Positions 42,860 through 52,108 of a stretch of 64,000 bases of DNA are shown here, in pieces (the first letter of the stretch is position 1; every line of letters starts with the position of its first letter). A program made the position numbers and the translations under genes. This stretch comes from RUG11690 sp045616665. Its GTDB lineage: Bacteria > Bacteroidota > Bacteroidia > Bacteroidales > WCHB1-69. The stretch is from positions 1 to 64,000 of the forward strand of contig JAZLHE010000036.1 in the NCBI GenBank assembly GCA_045616665.1, written 5' to 3'. The notes under the pieces were generated by a model, which was not told the origin of the DNA, did no database searches, and worked only from the letters and a program-made list of their open reading frames with translations.

Positions 42860-44133
42860 TAGTCAATAATATCAAAACCGGTATATTTTCTCAAAACTTC
42901 AGGAACGACAATGCCCTTGTCCGTTTGATAATTTTCCAAGATAGCAGCCAAGACCCGAGGAAGGGCCAAAGCACTACCATTCAAGGTATGGGCCAATCTC
43001 ATCTTGCCCGTTGTTTCGTCTTTAAATCTCAGTTTCAATCGATTGGCCTGATAAGTCTCAAAATTGGAAACCGAACTTACCTCCAACCAACGTTGTTGGG
43101 CTTTGGAATAAACCTCCAAATCGTAGGTTAAGGCAGAAGTAAAACTGATATCACCACCGCACAAGCGCAAAACTCTAAACGGAAGTCCCAACTTGGTCAA
43201 CAGCGACATCGCATAAGTCTTCATATTTTCCAACGTTTCGTAAGAGCGGTCAGGATGTTCGATGACAACGATTTCAATTTTATCAAACTGATGCAGACGG
43301 TTTAATCCACGCACGTCTTTGCCGTATGAACCTGCCTCGCGGCGGAAACAAGCGGAATAGCCGCAATTTTTAATTGGGAAATCCCCTTCTTTCAAAATCA
43401 CGTCACGATAAATATTGGTGAGCGGAACCTCAGCGGTAGGAATCAAATAGAAATTATCCACCTGGCAATGGTACATCTGACCTTCCTTATCGGGAAGCTG
43501 TCCCGTGGCATACGCCGAAGCCTCATTCACGACGTAAGGAGGTTGAATTTCAGTAAATCCGTGGTTTATAGCTTCTTCCAAGAAGAAATTAATTAATGCA
43601 CGTTGAATGCGGGCACCTTTGCCCTTATAGATCGGGAAGCCGGCACCCGTGATTTTACAACCCAGGTCAAAATCGATAATGTCGTACTTTTTCACTAATT
43701 CCCAATGAGGCAAAACCTCGCACGTAAAATCAGAGGCATCTCCTTCGGTATAAATCACTTCATTATCAGCAGCGGTTTTTCCAACAGGTACAGAAGAATG
43801 GGGCAAATTTGGCAACAAGACCAACTTATTTTGGATTTCGTCGGACTTTTCGGCCACCATCGTCTGGTATTGTTTTTCCACTTCCTTCAATTCGGCGATA
43901 CGCTTTTTCAACTCCTGAGCTTCTGCCGTCCTACCTTCCTTAAATAACTTGCCGATGTCTGCGGACAATTTTTTCTGTTCCATCAGATTGTCGTCCAAAA
44001 CCTTTTTGTTTTGTCTGATTTCGACATCTAATTGGGCGATAGCGTCAATAATGGCTTTCGCATCAAAATTTTTGACCTTCAAACGATCAATGACGAATTG
44101 CGGATTTTCACGAATTAATTGAATCTGTAACAT
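42859..44133 (-). CDS. serS: seryl-tRNA synthetase
   Basis: The 424-residue class II synthetase has an N-terminal coiled-coil arm (about 28-105, rich in Lys, Glu and Leu) that holds tRNA-Ser. The catalytic core has motif 1 (RALINFFLEEAINHGFTEIQPP in outline), motif 2 (CFRREAGSYGKDVRGLNRLHQFDKIE in outline) and motif 3 (LNGSALALPRVLAAILENYQ in outline). It charges tRNA-Ser and tRNA-Sec. Full length. It follows the CCG-domain gene by 7 bp and runs into the TPR gene. Confidence 0.97.
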   Translation of the reverse strand: MLQIQLIRENPQFVIDRLKVKNFDAKAIIDAIAQLDVEIRQNKKVLDDNLMEQKKLSADIGKLFKEGRTAEAQELKKRIAELKEVEKQYQTMVAEKSDEIQNKLVLLPNLPHSSVPVGKTAADNEVIYTEGDASDFTCEVLPHWELVKKYDIIDFDLGCKITGAGFPIYKGKGARIQRALINFFLEEAINHGFTEIQPPYVVNEASAYATGQLPDKEGQMYHCQVDNFYLIPTAEVPLTNIYRDVILKEGDFPIKNCGYSACFRREAGSYGKDVRGLNRLHQFDKIEIVVIEHPDRSYETLENMKTYAMSLLTKLGLPFRVLRLCGGDISFTSALTYDLEVYSKAQQRWLEVSSVSNFETYQANRLKLRFKDETTGKMRLAHTLNGSALALPRVLAAILENYQTDKGIVVPEVLRKYTGFDIID

Positions 44134-44140
44134 AGTATCA

Positions 44141-44884
44141 TTAATTTTTACCTTCTGAATTTAGGATATCGGCAATGTGAATTACTTCCAGGCCAATGCC
44201 CTTTGCCTGAATAAAGGCATCAAAATGCTGGAGGCAGTGAATATCTGTGGAAGTAACGTATTGGGCACCCATAGAATAAATTTTAGTTATAATCTTTTCT
44301 ATCATTTGGTCGGACATTTCGGGATTAATCACCGAAAATCGACCGTTGGCGGAACAGCAACCCGTCATTTCCGGATCGGTCAGCAACTCCAATCCGTCTG
44401 TATTACGCAAGAGGATTTCCGCCTCATCTTCCATTTCATACATATTACGAGCGGCACAAGACTTGAAATAAAACACACGTTCAGAGAACCTATTGTTCAA
44501 CTTTGTGACACCCAATTTATTGACAATAAAATCACATAACTCGTATGTATTGGCAATAAAATTTTTCAAGTCATTGACCACGCTGACATTAGTCAACAAG
44601 CTGCCGTAATATTTTCGAATGAAACCGGCACAAGCTGCGGAAGGGATAACGAGCGGACATTTAGATCCTTCAAATTCAGACATTATTTTTGCGCCCAAAT
44701 CCCTCGCGCATTCCGTTTCCCCTGAAAAATAGAATTTTCTGCCACAACAGGTTTGTTCTGCGTTATAACGGACCTCTAATCCCAATTTCTCGAGCAGCTG
44801 AACCACGCTTTCTGCCACTTGTGGACTGAACATATCCATATCACAGGGAATGAACACATTAACTTGATTGCCTTGATTTGCCAT
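44141..44884 (-). CDS. CCG-domain (Fe-S) protein, LldE/LutA-like
   Basis: The 247-residue protein has two cysteine-rich CCG domains (about residues 12-80, IPCDMDMFSP and EQTCCGRKFYFSGE; and about 140-210, FKSCAARNMYE and MTGCCSANGRFS). Such domains hold iron-sulfur clusters in LutA/LldE and heterodisulfide-reductase subunits. In lactate oxidation LutA works with LutB and LutC, but neither is present here; the next gene is serS. The start at 44884 is chosen over 44956 because a -7 box lies at 44904-44911. Redox partner and substrate are unknown. Confidence 0.82.
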   Translation of the reverse strand: MANQGNQVNVFIPCDMDMFSPQVAESVVQLLEKLGLEVRYNAEQTCCGRKFYFSGETECARDLGAKIMSEFEGSKCPLVIPSAACAGFIRKYYGSLLTNVSVVNDLKNFIANTYELCDFIVNKLGVTKLNNRFSERVFYFKSCAARNMYEMEDEAEILLRNTDGLELLTDPEMTGCCSANGRFSVINPEMSDQMIEKIITKIYSMGAQYVTSTDIHCLQHFDAFIQAKGIGLEVIHIADILNSEGKN

Positions 44885-44903
44885 TTTTACATCTTTTAAT
44901 CTG

Positions 44904-44911
44904 CAAAAATA
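44904..44911 (-). promoter_or_regulatory. -7 box (TATTTTTG) for CCG protein-serS-TPR-ksgA
   Basis: CAAAAATA on the plus strand. It lies 19 nt before the start codon at 44884. Confidence 0.6.
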
Positions 44912-44999
44912 CAAAAATAGTTCGGATAATATTCTATGCATCACATTTTTTTGCAAGTAAAATTTTATGTTCTCGTCGTCTCATTTCCTTTAAAATTTT

Positions 45000-45219
45000 T
45001 CGGAATTATCCCGTTTAATCTTGTAAAAGGTCGATCTTTCATTATGAGAATGTTTTTCTTTTCCGTTACTTTCTTTATAACCCAAAGAAAGGTTTTTCCG
45101 CTGCCTAAGCGATTGCTACAAATCGGGCCGTTGCCGGCTTGATCTTTTGTCTACTTTTCTATCAGGAGAAAAGTAACAGGAAATTACAACTTTGCAAGAC
45201 GGAAAGGGATAATTTCCCA
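45000..45219. mobile_element. MITE-like interspersed repeat, copy 2
   Basis: This 220 bp element is related to 16460-16650 in the same orientation. It begins TCGGAATTATCCC and ends GGGATAATTTCCC, imperfect inverted repeats. Shared blocks include AACCCAAAGAAAGGTTTTTC, GCCGGCTT and TTTGCAAGACGG. It also has an internal hairpin (CTTTTCTATCAGGAGAAAAG). It has no ORF of note and fills the centre of the 529 bp gap between the CCG-protein gene and dprA. Confidence 0.65.
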
Positions 45220-45282
45220 AATTTTTTCTTTCGCTGTTGATAACTTTTTATAAATCATTATAATTTTATAATAAATTATTTT

Positions 45283-45290
45283 TATTTTTG
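45283..45290 (+). promoter_or_regulatory. -7 box (TATTTTTG) for dprA
   Basis: This TAnnTTTG match is followed by CAACC. It predicts a transcript start near 45297 and a 5' leader of about 115 nt before ATG 45414. Confidence 0.6.
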
Positions 45291-45302
45291 CAACCGTAAT
45301 GG

Positions 45303-45404
45303 AATGGTAATCGGACTCCCTTCTTCAACATTACAACATCCCATCTGAATAAATATCTGTAAAATATTTGGCAATTACTCATTTTTCCGATTACCATTTT
45401 TTAA
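45303..45404 (+). promoter_or_regulatory. inverted repeat and T run in dprA leader (candidate attenuator)
   Basis: AATGGTAATCGG (45303-45314) and CCGATTACCATT (45387-45398) are perfect 12 bp complements 72 nt apart. The second arm runs straight into TTTTTT, so the folded leader would resemble an intrinsic terminator placed just before the dprA start. Confidence 0.45.
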
Positions 45405-45413
45405 AGGACAACT

Positions 45414-46517
45414 ATGGATCAAGAAACATTTTATAGACTCGCGCTCATTCATTATCCCAATTACGGTAATGCAAACATTAAGAAACTCATTCAAATCTGC
45501 GGCAATGCGACGGTTTTGTTTGAAGACCATAAAAAAGTGGCCAGCAAGCTACGGCCAGTTAGGGCGAACATTCAATTGCCGACAATGAACGCATCTATCG
45601 AAAAATTCGTACTGAATGAAATCAAGCACGCCCGACAACACGACATAAAAATATGTTTTTTTGACGACGAAGACTATCCGTTCAGACTATTGAACTGCAA
45701 TGACTCGCCATACTATTTTTACTACAAGGGAACAGAAAATTTTAACGGCAAGAAAAACATAGCCATCGTTGGCACGCGCAACGCAAGCAACTATGGCAAG
45801 GACGTGGTCAAAAAAATCGTAGAAGACCTGGCTTCTCACAATGTTTGCGTAATAAGCGGTTTGGCGCGAGGCATTGACACCTGTGCCCACGAAGAAGCAC
45901 TCAACAACAATTTATACACCGTGGCCGTAATGGGATGCGGACTCAAGACGATTTATCCGAGGGAAAATTCCAATTTGGCCGATAAAATATTGGAAAATGG
46001 GGGCACCATCATCTCCGAATATCCTTTCGACACCTTACCCGACAGAATGAATTTTCCCAAACGGAACCGCATTATCGCAGGGATGTCGGATGCGGTGATC
46101 GTCGCGGAATCGCAAGAAAAGGGCGGCAGCATCATCACCGCCGAAATCGCGCATTCCTACAACCGGGACGTTTTTGCCATTCCCGGCTCCATATTTCAAA
46201 AAGGACAGAAAGGATGCCACGAACTCATTCGCAACAATTTAGCGGCCCTCGTCTATTCTGGTGAAAACATTGCGGAAATGATGGGGTGGAACTCCCAACA
46301 AAAAACGAGCAGACAAGCCCAACTGTTCATTGAGTTAAATGCCGAAGAAGAAGCCGTACTGAATATCATCAGAAAACAACAAGGAGCCACCATCGACAAC
46401 ATCTACAACACACTTCCACAATTGAACGCATCAAAAATCGCCGCCATTCTACTATCTATGGAATTGCGAAACATTGTTGAATGCAAACCCGGAAAAATTT
46501 ATACCACTATCTATTAA
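45414..46517 (+). CDS. dprA: DNA-processing protein DprA
   Basis: The 367-residue protein has an N-terminal SAM/HhH-like region and a Rossmann-type DprA core (about 105-310; AIVGTRNASNYG, CVISGLARGIDTCAHEEAL in outline, FPKRNRIIAGMSDAVIVAE, GSIITAEIA, VFAIPGS). A C-terminal winged helix (about 315-365) follows. It loads RecA onto incoming single-stranded DNA during natural transformation. It has its own promoter and a long leader with an inverted repeat. No other competence gene is nearby. Confidence 0.95.
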   Translation: MDQETFYRLALIHYPNYGNANIKKLIQICGNATVLFEDHKKVASKLRPVRANIQLPTMNASIEKFVLNEIKHARQHDIKICFFDDEDYPFRLLNCNDSPYYFYYKGTENFNGKKNIAIVGTRNASNYGKDVVKKIVEDLASHNVCVISGLARGIDTCAHEEALNNNLYTVAVMGCGLKTIYPRENSNLADKILENGGTIISEYPFDTLPDRMNFPKRNRIIAGMSDAVIVAESQEKGGSIITAEIAHSYNRDVFAIPGSIFQKGQKGCHELIRNNLAALVYSGENIAEMMGWNSQQKTSRQAQLFIELNAEEEAVLNIIRKQQGATIDNIYNTLPQLNASKIAAILLSMELRNIVECKPGKIYTTIY

Positions 46518-46551
46518 TATTCAAGAATTTGAATTGAATCATAAAAAATCG

Positions 46552-46559
46552 TAATTTTG
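46552..46559 (+). promoter_or_regulatory. -7 box (TAATTTTG) for acyltransferase operon
   Basis: This TAnnTTTG match is followed by CAACC, 22 nt before ATG 46582. Confidence 0.6.
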
Positions 46560-46581
46560 CAACCTAAAATAATGTAGAAAA

Positions 46582-47724
46582 ATGAGTGACACTTTCAATG
46601 ATATAAGACCATATACTGAAGAAGAAGCCGGCGAAAAAATATCGCAAATCATTGATAATGAGAGTTATCAAAATGCCATGCGACAAATTATTCCTGAATA
46701 TACTCCTGAACAACTCAAAAAAGACGCAAGGAATTTTAACACAATTTATGACTTTCAAACTTCTACTTCAAGAAAGTTTATAGAAAAATTTATTGAAATG
46801 TCCTCCAAAGGAGTGACTTTTAAAGGCATTGAAAATATCTCCCGAAATCAGAACTACATATTCATAGGAAACCATCGCGACATTACCTTTGACGCCGCTT
46901 TGCTGGCAGAATATTTTTTCATTGAGAAGTTCAACACATCAAAAATCGCTATTGGCGACAATCTCATTTCAAGCAGTATTTTATCCGAGGTTGCGAAACT
47001 CAACAAAATGTTTTTGGTAAAACGCTCGGTATCATTGCGGGAAAAAATCACCAACTACCAGCACCTTTCCGCATACATTCACCACGTGCTTTTCAATGAC
47101 CACGAGTCGGTTTGGATAGCGCAGCGCGATGGCAGAACCAAAGACGGATTGGACATCACCAAGCAAGGATTGATTAAGATGCTGGCAATGGACGATCAAG
47201 TAAAGCCATTGGAAATGCTCAAGAAAATCAATTTGACACCCACCATAGTCTCTTACGAATATGAACCCTGTGACCAACTTAAGGCCAGGGAATTGGCGCT
47301 GACAGAAAACGGACCCTACCACAAAAAAAGCGGGGAAGACTTTGCGAGCATTATGCAAGGAATTATGGGGCAAAAAGGACGAATTCAACTTACCATCGGA
47401 AAGCCAATCATAGATGAAATTGACACCATTCCCGAAACACTCAACCAAAACGATAAAATTTACGAAGTCTGCAAAATGGTGGATAGGCAAATTTACCAAA
47501 ACTACAAACTTTATCCCAACAATTACATTGCCTTTGACATTTTAAGCCAACAAAATCGATTTGCGAACCAATATTCCGCACAAGAAAAAAAGGATTTCAC
47601 AGATTATCTACATCAACAAGCCAAGGTTGAAGATGTAGCGGAAGAAAAAATGATGCACTACCTCCTGCGAATCTATGCCAATCCCGTAACCACTGCCTTG
47701 AACGTTAGTTTTGAACAAAAATAG
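46582..47724 (+). CDS. PlsC-like glycerol-phosphate/lysophospholipid acyltransferase
   Basis: The 380-residue protein has the acyltransferase HxxxxD block (FIGNHRDITFDAALL, about residues 90-104), followed by KMFLVKRS and VWIAQRDGRTKDG blocks of the LPLAT family. It has an extra N-terminal region of about 75 residues and lacks an obvious membrane helix. It probably esterifies an acyl chain to a glycerol-phosphate or similar lipid at the inner membrane. The length is closer to large glycerol acyltransferases than to short PlsC. A GT9 gene follows at 12 bp, suggesting a shared role in envelope lipids or LPS. Confidence 0.8.
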   Translation: MSDTFNDIRPYTEEEAGEKISQIIDNESYQNAMRQIIPEYTPEQLKKDARNFNTIYDFQTSTSRKFIEKFIEMSSKGVTFKGIENISRNQNYIFIGNHRDITFDAALLAEYFFIEKFNTSKIAIGDNLISSSILSEVAKLNKMFLVKRSVSLREKITNYQHLSAYIHHVLFNDHESVWIAQRDGRTKDGLDITKQGLIKMLAMDDQVKPLEMLKKINLTPTIVSYEYEPCDQLKARELALTENGPYHKKSGEDFASIMQGIMGQKGRIQLTIGKPIIDEIDTIPETLNQNDKIYEVCKMVDRQIYQNYKLYPNNYIAFDILSQQNRFANQYSAQEKKDFTDYLHQQAKVEDVAEEKMMHYLLRIYANPVTTALNVSFEQK

Positions 47725-47736
47725 GATTTAATAAAA

Positions 47737-48744
47737 ATGGATGCCATTCAACTCCCAACACGACCTAAAATCTTAATTATCAGATTTAATGCCATCGGAG
47801 ATATTATTTTGACCACTCCCGTTATTCGGGCGATTCATCATCAAATCAAGCAGGCGGAAATTCATATTTTAGTCAATCAAAAATACCAGAACATATTGGC
47901 AAACAATCCATACGTTTCCAAAATTCATACTTACTCCAATAACAAGAATCAGGTTGTTGAACAATTAAAAACCGAGCAATTCAATTTTGTTTTAGACTTA
48001 CAGAATACTCGTAAATCGCACAAGATTTGTCATCAACTCAACCTGCCCCATTCTTCTTTCAACAAATTAAAAATAAAGAAATTTATCTATACAAGATTAA
48101 AAATCAATACTTTACCGCTCAATCATATTGTTGACAGGTATTTTGACGCGGCCAAGCCACTCCACATTATCAACGATGGTCAAGGTTTAGATTTTAGCAT
48201 TCCACAAAACGAACAGTTCAACACTGACCATCTCCCGATCTTTTTTGAAGATGGTTTTGTAACGCTGCTTTTAGATGCGGATAAAGGGACAAAAAGAATT
48301 CCCATCAACAAATTAATAGAAATCATTTCGATGTTATTAAAACCCGTGATTGTGATTGGTGACAAACATTTATCTGCTATTGGTAATGAACTTGTCAATC
48401 AATTTGGCGATAAAGTTTACAATGCTTGTGGACAATTTTCATTTAACCAATATGCTTCACTAATTAAGCAAAGTTTATGTGTGCTTACGGGAGACAATGA
48501 CTATATGCAGGTGGCCGCCGCACTCAGGAAACCGATTTGTTCCTTATGGGGAAGCAGTATTCCAGAATTTGGCAATTATCCGTATATGCCTAACGATAGA
48601 GAATTATTTAGGATGTTTGAAATCTGCAGCATTAAATGTCGCCCCTGCGGCAAACGCGGATTTAGAAAATGTCCGCACCGCAATTTTAAATGTATGAACC
48701 GAATTTCTTCCTCTGAAGTTGCCGAATGGATTAATCAGTTTTAA
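47737..48744 (+). CDS. glycosyltransferase family 9 (heptosyltransferase-like)
   Basis: The 335-residue GT-B fold protein opens with ILIIRFNAIGDIILTTPVIRAI in outline, the classic GT9 N-terminal block. A C-terminal donor-binding domain contains CVLTGDNDYMQVAAALRKPICSLWGSS in outline. It probably adds a sugar (heptose or similar) to the LPS inner core at the inner membrane. The C-terminus has six Cys (CSIKCRPCGKRGFRKCPH, FKCM) that could bind metal, often seen in GT9 proteins of this phylum. It is in an operon with the acyltransferase upstream and a small secreted protein downstream. Confidence 0.87.
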   Translation: MDAIQLPTRPKILIIRFNAIGDIILTTPVIRAIHHQIKQAEIHILVNQKYQNILANNPYVSKIHTYSNNKNQVVEQLKTEQFNFVLDLQNTRKSHKICHQLNLPHSSFNKLKIKKFIYTRLKINTLPLNHIVDRYFDAAKPLHIINDGQGLDFSIPQNEQFNTDHLPIFFEDGFVTLLLDADKGTKRIPINKLIEIISMLLKPVIVIGDKHLSAIGNELVNQFGDKVYNACGQFSFNQYASLIKQSLCVLTGDNDYMQVAAALRKPICSLWGSSIPEFGNYPYMPNDRELFRMFEICSIKCRPCGKRGFRKCPHRNFKCMNRISSSEVAEWINQF

Positions 48745-48745
48745 A

Positions 48746-49192
48746 ATGAAAAAGACCTTATTTCTCGTCATCATCTGCTTATTGTCAATTTCACTTTACG
48801 CCCAAGGAGACCGCGTTGTGGATAGCGTGGGCAATTTAGTCTATCAATATAACCGAACGGCCAATTACATCGCACCCGGACAATGCAAGGTTACCGTTAC
48901 TTTCGTGAACGGCAAGCAGCAACTTGGCATTTCCTATCGGCAGGAAGTTTTCAAAAGCAATGTCGAGTGGATCGACATTGACCGTGGCGACACCAGTAAG
49001 TTACAGAATATTGAGGTTGTCACAGCCAATCTCGCCCCTAACGAGACTATTGCCTGGAACTTTATCTACACAAACAAACATTTCAGGAAAGACAACGCCA
49101 TTGACTTGGAGAGAGCCGGTTTTCTGCTTTTGGACAAGGATTTTGTGGTTACCAAGAAAATCATTCCCGCAAAATTAGTCAAGGCAAAATAA
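48746..49192 (+). CDS. small secreted protein, unknown function
   Basis: The 148-residue product begins at ATG 48746, 1 bp after the GT9 stop. The signal peptide (MKKTLFLVIICLLSISLYAQ) ends in a YAQ cleavage site. The mature domain is about 128 residues with no Cys and a beta-rich look (NYIAPGQCKVTVTFVNG, WIDIDRGDTSKLQNIEVV); one Cys follows the Gly-Gln. It is third in the acyltransferase-GT9 operon, so it may serve the envelope. I recognise no family. Confidence 0.65.
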   Translation: MKKTLFLVIICLLSISLYAQGDRVVDSVGNLVYQYNRTANYIAPGQCKVTVTFVNGKQQLGISYRQEVFKSNVEWIDIDRGDTSKLQNIEVVTANLAPNETIAWNFIYTNKHFRKDNAIDLERAGFLLLDKDFVVTKKIIPAKLVKAK

Positions 49193-49247
49193 ATGCGGGC
49201 TCAACTTTGCTTTTGAACCCGCTATCGTATAGAAATTTCAAATTAGA

Positions 49248-50492
49248 CTATTTATTTGTTCTTTCGTTTTCAGCTTCCGATTCATCAATTTCCTTTTGCA
49301 ATTTGCAGGGCAGATTATCCACACACTGATGACACTTCATTTCCAGCGTGTACATACGGCCAATACAGTAATTGGAGTGCTTACAAGGACTTTTCGTCAC
49401 GGACCCATCCTTAATCTTATTCATAAATTGGGTGTCGTTGACCAAAGAACGGGCCATTTGGAACGCAATAAACCCGGCATTCAGCACTTCATCCATTTGA
49501 TCTTTTGAGCAAACGCCTCCCACGTAAATCAAAGGCATTTTTACCGCCTTTCTAAATTCTTTTGCCGTATCAAAGAAATACAAATCTTTATACGGTACCG
49601 TCGGGATCATTAATCTTCCGGCGATTTTCAGTCCCAATTTAAGCCACCAGAAGGACCAGGGATTCATATAATGGGCCAAAGTTTTGAGCGGCATTGCCCC
49701 ACGCATCACCGCCATAGGGGCCTTACTTACAAAACCGCCCGTAAGTACTAACGCGTGAACGCCTAATCTTTCCAATTCCTGCACCACCTTTATACATTCA
49801 TCTTGCTGCATTCCGGATTTAAAACCATCAAACATATTAACCTTTACAACCACCGCCATATCGTCTTTGGCCTGTTCCATCACTTCCTTCATCACCAACT
49901 GCATAAAGCGCATTCTATTTTCCAAAGAACCTCCGAATTTATCGTGACGATGATTGGTATAGGGCGATAAAAACTGGCTGATGAGATAACCGTGACCGGC
50001 GTGGATCTCCACACAATCGAAACCGGCTTCGCGAGCCATATTGACTGCCTTGCCGAAATCCTTGACCAGCTCATATATTTCCTGTTCCTTCAATTTGCGA
50101 ACAAGAGTTGGAGAATACAGGTTGAAACCGCCGGAAGCACCCACGGGCATACATTTACACGTATAAAAATGGGTCATATTTCCACAATGTCCAAGCTGAA
50201 TGGAGGCCTTTGCACCTTCAGCGTGAATGGCATCGGTAAGTTTTTTCAAATCAGGAATGATTTCCTCACGCATCCACAACTGGCCATCAAAAGAAACGCC
50301 ACTACGATTCACCGCAGCGTATGCAATGGTGGTCATACCAATACCTCCTTTTGCCACAGCGGTGTGATAATCAAACAAATCCTGTGAAGGTTTATTGCCA
50401 TAACACATATTTTCAAAAGCGGCAGAACGAATCGATCTGTTTCTTAAAGTCATTGGTCCGATTTGACACGGAGTAAAAATTTGAGATTCCAT
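49248..50492 (-). CDS. old yellow enzyme family NADH:flavin oxidoreductase
   Basis: The 414-residue FMN-dependent TIM-barrel enzyme has FTPCQIGPMTLRNRSI near the N-terminus. The family block follows: EIHAGHGYLISQFLSP, NHRHDKFGGSLENRMRF and later MPLIYVGGV. Four or more C-terminal Cys (CKHSNYC, MKCHQCV, PC) could bind an Fe-S cluster, as in enoate and dienoyl-CoA reductase types, but the FAD/NADH half of those enzymes is absent. It probably reduces an activated C=C bond. The start at 50492 matches the -7 box at 50518-50525. Substrate unknown. Confidence 0.88.
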   Translation of the reverse strand: MESQIFTPCQIGPMTLRNRSIRSAAFENMCYGNKPSQDLFDYHTAVAKGGIGMTTIAYAAVNRSGVSFDGQLWMREEIIPDLKKLTDAIHAEGAKASIQLGHCGNMTHFYTCKCMPVGASGGFNLYSPTLVRKLKEQEIYELVKDFGKAVNMAREAGFDCVEIHAGHGYLISQFLSPYTNHRHDKFGGSLENRMRFMQLVMKEVMEQAKDDMAVVVKVNMFDGFKSGMQQDECIKVVQELERLGVHALVLTGGFVSKAPMAVMRGAMPLKTLAHYMNPWSFWWLKLGLKIAGRLMIPTVPYKDLYFFDTAKEFRKAVKMPLIYVGGVCSKDQMDEVLNAGFIAFQMARSLVNDTQFMNKIKDGSVTKSPCKHSNYCIGRMYTLEMKCHQCVDNLPCKLQKEIDESEAENERTNK

Positions 50493-50517
50493 TTTTATAT
50501 TGATTTTGATTAATTGG

Positions 50518-50525
50518 CAAAAATA
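50518..50525 (-). promoter_or_regulatory. -7 box (TATTTTTG) for old yellow enzyme gene
   Basis: CAAAAATA on the plus strand lies 25 nt before the start at 50492. It is 34 bp from the plus-strand guaB box, so the two promoters are divergent. Confidence 0.55.
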
Positions 50526-50559
50526 CAAAAATAAAAGTTCATAAAACAAAAATTTTTTC

Positions 50560-50567
50560 TATCTTTG
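50560..50567 (+). promoter_or_regulatory. -7 box (TATCTTTG) for guaB
   Basis: This TAnnTTTG match is followed by CA, 34 nt before ATG 50602. Confidence 0.6.
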
Positions 50568-50601
50568 CACGAAATTTTTAAGTAATTAAAATTTCATCGC
50601 T

Positions 50602-52077
50602 ATGTCGTTTATTGAAGATAGAGTACAATTGGAAGGATTAACCTTTGACGATGTCTTGCTTATTCCTTCTTACTCCAATGTTTTACCCAAAGAAGTTTGT
50701 CTTAAAACCCATTTCACTCGGAATATTGAATTGAACACTCCGTTTATTTCCGCCGCTATGGACACAGTAACTGAAGCCACCATGGCCATTGCCATTGCAA
50801 GGGAAGGCGGTATTGGAGTTATTCATAAAAATATGCCTATTGAAGAGCAAGCCAAACAGGTTGCTTCGGTAAAACGTGCGGAAAACGGCATGATTAACAA
50901 TCCCATCACCATTCTTCCAGACAAGACCGTCGGCGATGCGCTGTCCATCATGGCAGAATATAGAATTGGCGGTATTCCGGTCGTGACGGAGAAAGGCATA
51001 TTAATTGGTATTGTCACCAACAGGGACTTGCGTTTTGAAAAAGACTTCAACAAGCGTATCGAATTAGTGATGACCCGCGAAAACCTCATCACCACTTCTC
51101 GTTCCACCAACCTCAACGAGGCAACCGACATTTTGCAACAGCACAAGATTGAAAAATTGCCGGTCGTTGACGAGAAAGGCGTTTTAATCGGCTTAATCAC
51201 CTATAAAGATATTACGAAGGCCAAAGACAAGCCCAATGCCTGTAAAGATGCCCAGGGTCGTTTGCGCGTTGCCGCCGGCATTGGCATTTCAAAAGAAACC
51301 ATGCCGCGTGCCGAAGCATTGATTGAAGCAGGTGTGGATGCCATCGTATTGGACTCTGCGCACGGTCATTCAGAAGGTGTTTTAAATGCCCTCATCGAAG
51401 TCAGAAAACATTTTCCGAATGTTGACATCGTGGTTGGCAATATTGCCACCGGTGATGCGGCTATTCGTTTGGCAGAAGCCGGTGCCGATGCCGTAAAAGT
51501 GGGTATTGGACCAGGTTCTATTTGTACCACACGCGTGGTTGCCGGCGTGGGAGTGCCACAACTTAGTGCCATTTATGAAGTATATAAAGCCCTGAAAGGC
51601 ACAGACGTGCCTTTGATTGCCGATGGCGGAATCCGTTATTCCGGCGATATCGTCAAGGCATTAGCCGCAGGTGCCAACAGCGTTATGTTGGGAGGTTTGT
51701 TGGCAGGCGTGGAAGAATCTCCAGGCGAAACCATTCTTTACAACGGACGTAAATTTAAGGCATACCGTGGTATGGGTTCCTTAGAGGCCATGCAACGCGG
51801 CTCCAAGGACCGTTATTTGCAAAACGATGTGGATGACGTCAAAAAGCTGGTGCCAGAAGGAATTTCCGGACGTGTGCCGTTCAAAGGAAATTTATATGAG
51901 GTGATTTATCAAATGGCTGGCGGTTTGCGTGCCGGTATGGGTTATTGCGGCGCGGAAAACATCAATGAACTGCATCAGGCAAAATTCTGCCGTATCAGCA
52001 ACGCAGGCGTTTTGGAAAGCCATCCGCACGACGTGACCATTACCAGCGAATCGCCCAACTACAGTAAAGGAAACTAA
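50602..52077 (+). CDS. guaB: IMP dehydrogenase
   Basis: The 491-residue enzyme converts IMP to XMP with NAD, the committed step to GMP. The TIM barrel is split by two CBS domains (about 95-210). The catalytic Cys is in GIGPGSICTTR (about residue 308), with the flap and substrate sites in YRGMGSLEAM and ISGRVPFKG. Full length with the standard N-terminus (LTFDDVLLIPSYSNVLP). A single-gene unit with its own promoter, divergent from the old yellow enzyme gene. Confidence 0.97.
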   Translation: MSFIEDRVQLEGLTFDDVLLIPSYSNVLPKEVCLKTHFTRNIELNTPFISAAMDTVTEATMAIAIAREGGIGVIHKNMPIEEQAKQVASVKRAENGMINNPITILPDKTVGDALSIMAEYRIGGIPVVTEKGILIGIVTNRDLRFEKDFNKRIELVMTRENLITTSRSTNLNEATDILQQHKIEKLPVVDEKGVLIGLITYKDITKAKDKPNACKDAQGRLRVAAGIGISKETMPRAEALIEAGVDAIVLDSAHGHSEGVLNALIEVRKHFPNVDIVVGNIATGDAAIRLAEAGADAVKVGIGPGSICTTRVVAGVGVPQLSAIYEVYKALKGTDVPLIADGGIRYSGDIVKALAAGANSVMLGGLLAGVEESPGETILYNGRKFKAYRGMGSLEAMQRGSKDRYLQNDVDDVKKLVPEGISGRVPFKGNLYEVIYQMAGGLRAGMGYCGAENINELHQAKFCRISNAGVLESHPHDVTITSESPNYSKGN

Positions 52078-52108
52078 AAATCCTTGATTTTTATATGGCC
52101 GTATTTTT

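Noticed and set aside
49196..49223. Possible terminator between the 48746 gene and the old yellow enzyme gene
   Set aside because: GCGGGCTC and GAACCCGC can pair with one mismatch, but no T run follows on either strand, so I do not list it as a terminator.
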